From Pictodentalium vernedei (lineage: Eukaryota; Mollusca; Scaphopoda; Dentaliida; Dentaliidae), in contig CM062290.1 of assembly GCA_031216915.1 (NCBI GenBank), forward strand, positions 384,754,718 through 384,818,717: 64,000 bases of DNA. The letters are read 5' to 3'. Each line of letters begins with the position of its first letter. The first letter of the stretch is position 1. Made by a program: the position numbers and the translations under genes. The notes beneath the pieces were generated by a model that was not told the origin of the DNA, did not search any database, and saw only the letters and a list, made by a program, of their open reading frames with translations. Below, one piece after another: positions 54,981-64,000 of the stretch.

Positions 54981-55139
54981 ATAGAATGCAATGAAGTGGG
55001 AACATCTGCAGAAAAACAAAACCACAATGATACATTTTTGAAGCAATATGGGGGAACACCATTTCCCTTAACTCTTAGAAGTCAGGGAATCAGAATGAAT
55101 TTATTGAACATGACATACCATGAAAAACTTACTGTAAAG

Positions 55140-55203
55140 CAGGTGCTTCTAGACAAGTGTCGTCTGCCTATTCAGGCAGACGACTCTTGACTAGAAGCAC
55201 CTG
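55140..55203. repeat. 64-bp hairpin with 30-nt arms
   Basis: Arms CAGGTGCTTCTAG...CTGCCT and AGGCAG...CTAGAAGCACCTG pair with two mismatches around the loop ATTC. It could be a tiny MITE or a transcribed hairpin. Confidence 0.8.
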
Positions 55204-55558
55204 TTCAGTGTATAATTCTCCCCTAGCCGAAAGATAGCTGATCCATCACAGCCAGATTACCTGCCGTATTACATCACAGGCAAGAAAACTTGAGTCCCGG
55301 CTTCTGAGACTTAAGATACTTTTTCCTGACGAAGAAGACTGCTCGCCCACAATTTCAGAACTTGGAATGTCCTCATATTCATGAATATCCAACATGGTGA
55401 GCACTCAATTATGTTGCTTGCCGCGCTAAACCCATTTTAGCCATGTGTAAGCTATTTGCTTTCCATAGTATAATATATATAGCCAGATGTACATGAACGT
55501 CTGACAAAGTCAAAGAACAAACTCTGACTTTGCAAAGATTCATACAATATAGCTGCTG

Positions 55559-55775
55559 TGGACTGGTCACTTTCCACAGGTGAGCAATATTTCCATGGAC
55601 GCAATAATATTATATTCCAAACACTAAGTATAGAAATAATCATCAAACATTTAGTTAATGAAGCATCGTTACAACCCAGTCATTCATTAATTAAAATTTT
55701 GTTGATCATGATTTTAATCACCTGGTAAATGCATGCATGAACATCACTGCCCACGTGTTTATTATAACCAGTCCA
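55559..55775. repeat. Palindromic repeat family M3, copy 3 (full)
   Basis: Ends TGGACTGGTC and ACCAGTCCA, with a long imperfect foldback between. Homologous to 39021-39220 and to the half copy at 269-365. Confidence 0.65.
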
Positions 55776-56025
55776 TGTACTGTATTAAATGTATGTGTCA
55801 AGTCATATTCCGTTGTTAATCATTTAGTCCATGTTTCTCAAATATATCAATTATGTTCACTTATTTTGTAAGCTTGAACAACTACAAATGTAGAAGATTT
55901 ATATCTCTCTGGAGGAGAGGTTCACATATTAGGAAAATTATAAATTCATAGTAATTTGTTTATTTTTTTTACTTACCAATGGCCCAGACTAGTTGGTGCT
56001 AACTCAAAAATATCTAGGGCCAAAC

Positions 56026-57714
56026 TAATGCTGTGGGGTTTTCCAAATTTTCGGTACGGTTTCGGTATTATAGGGATATCGAAAACCATACCAATACCAA
56101 ATCAAAATACTGCTTAGTTTGGTATTTATATTTTTCTGCGAAATTGACAGACTCACCTCATCAAGGTGGATCGTAAATCTGAAAGCCTGTGGGCCAAATA
56201 TTTTGACTGAATTGATAAGGAAACATGCAAATATGGATATTGTAAGCGACAGGTAGGCAGCAGATGCTGCGAATACCTCGGAGTAAGAAATAAAAAATTA
56301 ACGGAAGAAAAACGAAAAATGACAAGTTGTTAACTTGGTACTTCCGTTTCTGAAGAAATACGGTCCGGTTCCAGTGTTTCCAACATTCTGGCTGATTCAA
56401 TATATTTTCTGAAAATTACTGTGCGATTTATTCAAAGGGGACATTGGGCGTCGGGTGGGAGGTTGACTGGTTGACATTTGGTTGGAAATAATCCACTGGT
56501 TTTGAAAATTCAATATGTTGACAACTTGACATACAATTTACAAACGTTAATACTGCCAGTGGTTAACACGACTCCGCGATTTTTTAATAGCATTTCTTTC
56601 AATTCAGCATTAATATTTTAAGTTGCAAATACTTTTAACAACTGATAATTTTATTAAAATACATGTCCCCAAACTTTAACACGCGATCATCTGCTTTGCA
56701 TTCTTTCGAATAAATCATTTATACTGCACTATGCAAAAGATGTGACTGACCTCAATTTTAAGACACATTAAAAAACAATGTACGGAAGCCAACTGGCGAC
56801 ATCAGAGTTAGCATTATCGAAGTTCATTTTGTCGATCTAGGCACAGAAAATGCTTTGAAAATGATTTGCTGTTATTAGTAAATAATCGATTTGTACATTA
56901 CTTTTTTTCATGGAAAAAGAAAATTTTCACTAATTTGTCATGGAAAATCGTGTATTCTCTGGAATTTTCAGAAACGTGAATGAGGCCAAGAACCAGAAGT
57001 GAAGTTAGTGAACACTGATAGAGTGATTCCACTCAAGATCCCATATAACTGCAACTCAGTGAATGTCATAAAATGTGTTATTTTATATGTTTATCAAGGA
57101 TGAACCCAAACAATGAAAGGTAGGTAGATGACACCATGTCATTGACGTATTGCATGATCGGCAATGATTGCACAATGTTTTCACAAATGGGATTATCATA
57201 GAGAGATTAATTACAGTTGAATTACTTCAATTTACTTGCATATTTGTGTGGATATTGGACACTGAATTCACTGGACAGTGGACATTAACCTTGTTGCCAT
57301 TTTGAAAGATAAGGGGGGGGGGGGGGGGAGGGGGGGGGGCTAACCTAGAGTATCACTACTAGTGAAAACTTACTGAAAAGCTTTGAAGTTGAAGAACATA
57401 TATATTTCTTCTACCCGATTCAGTAGGGGGTACATGTACGAAGGACAGAGAGGCCAACTGATAAGTTTGGCAAGTTATTTAATGAATCACTTGATGCAGT
57501 GTGATGATTCACAATAACTTGCTAGTAACTTGTCAAGTTCACGAGATGCCAGTGCTGAACCTGCTAAGTTACTATATGGTTGAATGTTGGGAAATTAGGT
57601 CAGTTTGCGACTATTTTCAGTGTTCTGTGAATATAAAGAATACCCTACCAAAACCGAGGTATTTACCCGAAAACACTGATACCGAACCTGAAATTTCAAT
57701 ACTGCACAGCTCAA
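56026..57714. mobile_element. Non-autonomous hAT-like transposon in the left repeat of E
   Basis: Flanked by the 8-bp direct repeat GGCCAAAC (56018-56025 and 57715-57722). The imperfect inverted ends start TAATGCTGTG and, inverted, TTGAGCTGTG, followed on both sides by repeated 'ttcggtat' motifs. 1689 bp, no transposase. Contains a long G-run at about 57316-57339. The 8-bp duplication supports hAT. Confidence 0.82.
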
Positions 57715-57929
57715 GGCCAAACACAAATTTTGTACCCCAATCCCCAAAATTTGCATGCAAAACCGAAAATTAAAAGTCCTATCTGGCCCTCCATACATTT
57801 ACTCTCTGCGCATGCACAGACATCAGGAGGTGACCAGAACTGGCGCCAACATCACTCTTTGTAGAAGAGAGTACTAAACAATAATTCAGCGGGGAGGTAT
57901 GAGTGCCCACTCATGGGAGGCCCATCTCC

Positions 57930-58016
57930 GTCTGGGCCATTGGTATGTATAAAAAATATACAAATTACTAAGAATTTATAATATTTTTATACTATAACCC
58001 AACGGCCCAGACTAGC
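57930..58016. repeat. ICR of E
   Basis: GTCTGGGCCATTGGTATGTA through AATTTATAATATTTTTATAC to GGCCCAGAC. Complementary to the left end of E (55937 on) and to its expected right end. Confidence 0.82.
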
Positions 58017-58389
58017 TGCATAAAAAGGTGGAGGGCCTAGGACTTCCGAATTAGTAGATCAACATGGTTCCAATCCTGTAATCCAAGATGAAAGGAAATT
58101 AAAATTATTAGGAATTACATGTATGTCTCTCTATACAGTAATAGAGGAGACAAATCCTAAATAAGGATTATTTAAGTAATTTAAGTAATTCCTTATTCTA
58201 AGCATGAAGACTATGCTAATTAGGGTGTTACGAGTTCCTAATTTTTAAGGCTAGTCCGGACTGATCCCAAAAAATTAGGATGGCGTATCGGAGAATGAGA
58301 AAAAATCCCCCACAAACATACGCCATACACAATAAAACTCCAGCTGCATGCAGGATATATTACGGACAAAACAGCTTCCTTCATAGTTA

Positions 58390-58703
58390 CAGTTAAAACT
58401 AAAAGTCCTGTCAAGAATTGTGCACTTATCTAGGCGCAATTGCGCGAAGGAATTGCGCGCAACTGCCATATCAAATGACATCCCAAGCATGGCAGGTTCT
58501 CCTGGTTACTCATAACAAACACAGACAATGTTCTACCAATGGACCTCCGGGTTACCCGGAGGTCCATTGGTTGGAACATTGCTTTGCACAGACCATATTT
58601 ACAGAATATGATAGCCTTACTATGGTCATAAATTACGTAGATTAACGCACAGATCGACGTGCTATTTGTGCGCATTTCATGACAGGACTTCTATTTTTAA
58701 CTG
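58390..58703 (+). mobile_element. MITE M1, copy 4 (314 bp)
   Basis: CAGTTAAAACTAAAAGTC at the left, inverted match at the right, TA on both sides, central hairpin GGACCTCCGGGTTACCCGGA. Inserted in the 3' region of E. Confidence 0.82.
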
Positions 58704-58705
58704 TA

Positions 58706-59546
58706 CATACCTATCAAGCCAGAGGAGAGGTAAAAATCACCCCCACCCCTTCTTTTGAAGGAATCTTCAAAAGAAAGAGTGGAGAGCTCTGGAATCAGTA
58801 AGAGCGGGTACCAAAAAACAATATAAATACTCGTCAAACAGGCACTTAGATATTAATTATAATTAATAAATGGTGCTTAACCCCACTTCAGAAGTTAAGG
58901 CTATAGTGACGATCCCCGGTAATTAAAACTGCCCGCTATATAACATACACCGCAGACGCCGTACACAGATACGTTGAAAACCGTTGATATAATATATAAC
59001 ATACACATGTCCAATCGAACCACAATGAACGATCTCTGGGGAGAAAACACACTTCCGAGGTAACCCACAGGCGACCTCTGTACAATAAATTCCAGTAACA
59101 ACACTCTCCGATGTGTACTATCCAATATCTATGACTGTATACATGTGTGAATATGTGATTTGAGTACGGACATTAATAGAAACCTGGATCTAGAAAAGGA
59201 AGTAGGTATGATTAACAGGCTCCGACATGGACCGCCCCCAAAATAATTCGAAATTCCAAAGGTCTATAATATACAATAAAGCGTCAGCCTAATAATCATA
59301 ATGCGCGAGAGCATTAAAATCCCGCATGTAATCATCTGAATACCAGCAAACTGGTTATGCAGCCTCCAAGGTATCCAAAGACTAGCAATTTAATTATGAT
59401 GAAATATGCGCTCGTATATAACAAATCAACAAATAATCACAGGAAACTAATCCAACTAAAAAGCGGATGTGTCCATGAGGTCACCATAGAACACGACCCA
59501 GCCACCAATCAAAAAGTGAAGAAATGCACAGTATGTATGTATTAAA
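58706..59546. other. Unrecognised segment replacing the YR catalytic domain of E
   Basis: This is the position where the recombinase core would be expected, but no recombinase motif is found in any phase. The sequence is not shared with other copies. Confidence 0.5.
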
Positions 59547-59983
59547 CTATACAAGGCTTGCAGGAAGAAAACTACGTCTTGCCCGGTAATTGCCTCTAAA
59601 CACATTGGCAGTGTGTGTGTTTGTGTGTGGGGGGCGAAGAAGGACATGAAGAACAAAAACTTCCCCTGATAAAGAAGGTCCTCTCGTGGAGGAAGCTTCC
59701 AGTGAGCGTCCCATAACAGACACTTGAGAAAACTGATCCAAGGTTTCTGTGATGACAGAGGTGCTACTATTAGGATTCACAACGAAACTGTTTGATCTTA
59801 AACATAATCTACTGAATCAAATGAACTGGAGGATACACGTATCCTATCAACTATCCCCATGAAATCGGCAGAGCGTCTACTGCATTCGCTCAATGGTCTG
59901 GGCATGGCGACACAAACGGCTGTAACTGATTGTTCCGGTGCGTCGCAAACTGATCTATCATGGGGCGATCCCACTGGTAGCAA
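59547..59983 (-). pseudogene. YR-frame N-terminal remnant of E
   Basis: Fragments TETLDQFSQVSVMGR and CSRRSADFMGIVDRIRVSSS align with the Ser-rich region upstream of the recombinase in A and C. The catalytic part is absent. The frame is broken near 59797 and by a (GT)n tract near 59612-59630. Confidence 0.7.
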
Positions 59984-61420
59984 AACTGTCTAAATACTTG
60001 CTTGTTGAGCCACCATTCCAATTGCAACAGGCGACCTTTCCGAGGAGCGAGTGTGCTAGTACGTTCAGACGACCCGGTATATGATGGATAGAAAGATGAA
60101 CATGATGATACATGACGTAACAGGAAAATCTTCTCCGTTAGTTGGCATAACGGAAATGAATGGGTGATGCCTTGGTTCCCAATTACGCTACCACTGTCGA
60201 GTCGTACGACAATATCTGAACATGCCTGTCCGCTATAATGAAACCATTGTTGTAGCGCTAACCAAATTGACATAATTTCTTTGATGTTTATGTGTTTCTC
60301 CAGGAACCGAGGGTCCCAAAGACTCTGGCATTTTGAGCCTGTTGGGCTCATGGTCACGCCCCAAAACATTACTGGTCTCGAGCGAATGCGTCTTCACATC
60401 CCAGTTCTGGGTAAAGAATATCTGGAGGGGACGTGTGCGTAAGCGACCCATCTGAATAAGATCTGTAGCTGCTCCACACAACCCCATCAGTCGCATAAAT
60501 TCCTTTGATGTTAATGCGTCTGAGTGTAGACAAAAGCGAGCATAACAACTGACTAATTTTGCTCTGGGTAACGGCAGACGAACCAGGTTGTTGTGAGTCT
60601 TGAAGCTCATTCCCAAGTGAATGAATGACTTGGACGGAGCTAGATCCGACTTCTTCTCGTTACGATGAAGCTGAGACATCGGGGCAAGAGAAGCAGACTC
60701 TAAACATCGTTCTGAAGAGTAGTTGATGCCGTATCTCTGAAGAATGTTGTCCAAGTAAACCGACGTTACCGCAGACGAAGGAGCTCGGACGTGACACATT
60801 ACCGAGTTCATTATTCAAGTGAATGCCCAGGGCGTTAGATTCAGATCGAAGCACATTGTTCGGAACTGATAAACTATCCCTTGAACGGTGAACCGTAGGT
60901 ACTTTCTGAATGCCGGATATACCAGGACATGAAAGTATGTATCCTTAGATCTATGCTTGCCGCATAGTCGATCCCTTGAACGCTCGCTTTTACCGACTGA
61001 ATGAATTCCATAAATAAACTTTTAGAGCTATGATAAACTTGTTATCCAGCTCAAGTCTATTACCAGTCGGAACAAGCTGTCTGGCTTCGGTACGAGGAAC
61101 AGGTGACTGTAGAATCCTAGAGAATCTTGGTTCTCGACGACATCTATTGCTTCCTTGCCAAGAGAGCCTTTACCTCTGATTGGAGAGACTCTCTTATGCA
61201 AGGATTTGACAGAAGTTTTGTCCATCGCGGACATCATGTTTGTGGTGCTTTCGCTTGGAAAGATAGCCGTAGGCTGTCCGAGACCACACTTCTCGTCTAC
61301 TTGTCTTCCGTAATAGTTATCCAGTTTGATGCGAAGCTTGATAACCTTCTGCCAACTGGCAAGCAATAGAGGTCCTGACCATCACCTGCAGTACCTGCGA
61401 GGCTTACAGGAGGAAAAACT
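59890..61420 (-). pseudogene. RT/RNase H of DIRS E (broken)
   Basis: RT parts YSHLFLVPKPDSLFRLVIDLSW (about 61100) and YLDNILQRYG (about 60750, catalytic YLDD altered to YLDN). RNase H part INIKEIMSIWLAL and the downstream PMIDQFATHRNNQLQPFVSP are recognisable across several phases. It has many indels. Confidence 0.8.
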
Positions 61421-62600
61421 ACATCCCCCTCGTGAAGAGCCATGACCTGCCGGCTTAGGGGCGTCTGACCGGTAGTCTTGATCAGACCTACGCCCCTTTC
61501 CCGGGTCGCTGTTTTGACGATCCCTAGAGTAATTATAGGAGGGTTTCCTATACCCTTGCGAGGAGTCCCCTTTAAACGATTTCTGTCTAGGACGTCCTCC
61601 CTTACTCTTTTCTGCTGCTGCTGCGGGTCGATGAGACGCCGACTTGAGGAGCAGAGTATTGACGCTTTCTTTGTATCTTGGTCATAAACCAATGAAAGCT
61701 TATCGTCAAAAACTTAGTGTCTGGATATCGGAGCGACCCAAAGAGAGTTTTTCACCTTGTCATCTATTAAAGATGACGACGCAAGGGCTCCGTCACGTCT
61801 GATTAACTCCAAATTAGCCACTGTTAAGGCAGAGTTATACGTGGTAAACATAATAGCCGTGGAAAGAATTCTTAAAGAGGTACAAACGTCCTGAAATTCC
61901 TTTCTGTTGAGACGTTGCGCCACAGCTCTTGAAGGTGATCTGCGTAAGACAATGCGTCTAAATTCGCTCTAATTGAAGAAATTGCCGTCTCAATTGTGTT
62001 CGAGCAAATAGTGAATGATGAAAGTAAGGACATAACTAGGTCCTCAGCCTGCTCATCCAAACGCAGAGGAACTCTCTGTACATCTTCTCCGACCATTTTA
62101 AATGAACGTAGTCCAACAAACGATAAATTTACGGAAGATGATGACAAGAAACTGCCTTTCTAAATGGCCAAAGGCCTGTGACACCTGCCTAGACTGAACC
62201 GGAAAAGACAGGACCTCCTCCTTTGTCCGGATAAAGTCAGCGTCCAATGACGCCAGCGGTTTCTAACTAGTAGTCGCAGCATTCTGATTCGCTGGAACAA
62301 ATCCAGGGTAGTGGTGATGGATTAAATCCATCGCAACCATGTGTTGTTCCGAAAGGGAAGGGTAATCCTCCTCCGTATCCCTTTCACCATCCGACTGAAT
62401 CAGTTGAAATTCACGGTCAGCGGCATCTGAACTTGCAGATGACTTGACCGACCCAGCACCATCCAACAGATCAGGTTCTGAGACTGCCTTCGGCTACTTC
62501 TGCACTTGCTGGGATGCTGCGATGAGCTGTGCAATCTGTGACATTAAGTCCGATACGGAGGCCTGAGGAGCAGCGGTCTTCTTTTCCTGGCTGCTGACTG
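61297..62600 (-). pseudogene. gag of DIRS E, C-terminal and middle parts (broken)
   Basis: Recognisable pieces are ADREFQLIQSDGERDTEEDY (about 62400), SIRANLDALSYADHL (about 61950), VANLELIRRDGALASSSLID (about 61800), and an Arg-rich tail region. Frames are short and shifted. Confidence 0.75.
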
Positions 62601-62656
62601 CTCCTGGGAGGGTGTGTCCAAGACGGCTCTTTTCTCTGGACGTCCCTATAAATGAG

Positions 62657-62761
62657 GCTCCGTCACGTCTGATTAACTCCAAATTAGCCACTGTTAAGGT
62701 AGAGTTATACGTGGTAAACATAATAGCCCTGGAAAGGATTCTTAAAGAGGTACAAACGTCC
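62657..62761. repeat. Displaced duplicate of gag segment 61786-61890
   Basis: 'ggctccgtcacgtctgatta' through 'gtacaaacgtcc' repeats 61786-61890 with a few changes, inside the gag N-terminal region where it does not belong. Internal rearrangement. Confidence 0.85.
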
Positions 62762-63966
62762 CAGATGGGAGGCACGGACGTATGCTCCGACTGACGCAAG
62801 TTCCTAATCACCACATCTGGCCCAGATGTTGTTGGGGAAGAGAGGGGGCTCTCTCGCTCACGGTCCTTTCAGACCTCGCCGAGCTTCCCAATGAACTTGC
62901 CGGCTTCTTCTTCTGTTCTGTCATCGCTAGGTGAGCCTGTTTATATTTTAAGGTGCTCGCTCTACCCAATCCACTTCTTAGACCGCAATGTACACACCAG
63001 GCATCATGGTACCCACGGATGGAGTAACGCTTCACCTCGTGTTCTTAGCTGTAGCCACGGATGGAGTAACGCTTCACCTCGTGTTCTTAGTTAACGGATG
63101 GTCCAACTTCTTTGACGATGAGTGGTCCCTTCTCGGCGATGTAGGCTGGATATCTGAAGCCGTGTAGCTAAGGTGCGGTCGTGTGTGCTTGGAAGATGCC
63201 GATGCAGAAGCCAAAACTGTAGCCGACGTTGCATATGAACTGAACGGAGCGTCCCAGACGTATGCTCTGACTGACGCAAGTTCCTAATCACCACATCTGG
63301 CCCAGATGTTGTTGGGGAAGAGAGGGGGCTCTCTCGCTCACGGTCCTTTCAGACCTCGCCGAGCTTCCCAATGAACTTGCCGGCTTCTTCTTCTGTTCCG
63401 TCATCGCTGGGTGAGCCTGTTTATATTTTAAGGTGCTCGCTCTACCCAATCCACTTCTTAGACCGCAATGTACACACCAGGTGTCACGGTACCCACGGAT
63501 GGAGTAACGCTTCACCTCGTGTTCTTAGCTAACGGATGGTCCAACTTCTTTGACGATGAGTGGTCCCTTCTCGGCGATGTAGGCTGGATATCTGAAGCCG
63601 TGTAGCTAAGGTGCGGTCGTGTGTGCTTGGAAGATGCCGATGCAGAAGCCAAAACTGTAGCCGACGTCGCATGTGAACTGAACGGAGCGTCCCAGATGGG
63701 AGGCACGGACGTATGCTCCGACTGACGCAAGTTCCTAATCACCACATCTGGCCCAGATGTTGTTGGGGAAGAGAGGGGGCTCTCTCGCTCACGGTCCTTT
63801 CAGACCTCGCCGAGCTTCCCAATGAACTTGCCGGCTTCTTCTTCTGTTCCGTCATCGCTGGGTGAGCCTGTTTATATTTTAAGGTGCTCGTTCTACCCAA
63901 TCCACTTCTTAGACCGCAATGTACACACCAGGCGTCACGGTACCCACGGATGGAGTAACGCTTCAC
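62761..63966 (-). repeat. Three tandem copies of the gag N-terminal segment in E
   Basis: The same gag piece (ERAPSLPQQHLGQMW and upstream MKRYSIRG frame) ends at 62808, 63288 and 63739, giving periods of 480 and 451 bp. The first unit also carries a 35-bp duplication (63014-63048 and 63056-63090). Units are nearly identical, so the amplification is recent relative to the decay of E. Confidence 0.88.
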
Positions 63967-64000
63967 CGGTCAAGCTAGCTGGCGACACAGAACTGAAACC

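Larger units (their letters stand above)
54981..55936. other. Anonymous sequence with two palindromes
   Basis: No gene. Contains the hairpin at 55140-55203 and the M3 repeat at 55559-55775. Confidence 0.5.
55937..64000 (-). mobile_element. DIRS-like retrotransposon, family 2, copy E (runs off the window)
   Basis: The left repeat is at 55937-56025 and resumes at 57715-57868 after a hAT insertion. ICR 57930-58016. Decayed YR N-terminal region, RT/RH and gag follow on the minus strand, and the right repeat lies beyond the window. A MITE M1 sits at 58390-58703. Circle junction AAAAAT/ATTATAAATTC inferred from the ICR. Confidence 0.85.

Noticed and set aside
62761-64000. CRISPR-like array
   Set aside because: Units are about 450-480 bp and adjoin without unique spacers. 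They are duplicated gag sequence.

Overview
The window is nuclear DNA of a eukaryote, most likely a marine invertebrate and probably a mollusc. It has no prokaryotic gene layout, is AT-rich, and is packed with transposable elements. Two arrays of about 156-160 bp tandem repeats ending in tetranucleotide microsatellites look like the non-autonomous 'pearl'/Helentron-type repeats known from bivalves. The species assignment is inference. I found no host gene I would defend.

The dominant content is tyrosine-recombinase retrotransposons of the DIRS order, all coded on the minus strand. Three families can be separated. Family 1 has copies A (7843-14964), B (18219-25218), C (30404-37513), D (48290-54980) and the truncated copy F (28017-30403 plus 37514-37913). 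Family 2 has copy H (16739-25786, split by B) and copy E (55937 to beyond the window end). Family 3 has copy G (39792-47360). Complete copies carry inverted terminal repeats and an internal complementary region (ICR) whose reverse complement equals the right end joined to the left end. That is the signature of replication through a circular intermediate. Coding order on the minus strand is gag, then reverse transcriptase/RNase H (RT/RH), then tyrosine recombinase (YR). Copy C has an intact 700-residue gag, copy D has an intact RT/RH core, and copies A and C have intact YR domains. No single copy is intact, so trans-complementation would be needed for movement.

The elements are nested. B sits in H, and C sits in F. 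Joining F's two halves restores an uninterrupted sequence, which shows insertion without target-site duplication. Two non-autonomous hAT-like DNA transposons, each with an 8-bp target duplication, interrupt the left inverted repeats of G and E. Four copies of one Tc1/mariner-like MITE, every one 314 bp long, plus a second MITE family sharing its central hairpin, lie at 38-39 kb, 47.8 kb and 58.4 kb.

Layout: 1-7842 is anonymous sequence with one pearl-like array and small palindromes. 7843-14964 is DIRS A. 14965-16738 is anonymous with a second pearl-like array. 16739-25786 is H with B inside. 25787-28016 holds a decayed MULE-type transposase remnant. 28017-37913 is F with C inside. 37914-39791 is a MITE cluster. 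39792-47360 is G. 47361-48289 holds a MITE. 48290-54980 is D. 54981-55936 holds palindromic repeats. 55937-64000 is E.

The most interesting structural points are these. gag and YR share one reading phase, and it stays open across the RT/RH region, which is read in another phase, in families 1 and 3. The family 1 terminal repeats carry perfect palindromes matching NRF1 and E2F binding motifs.
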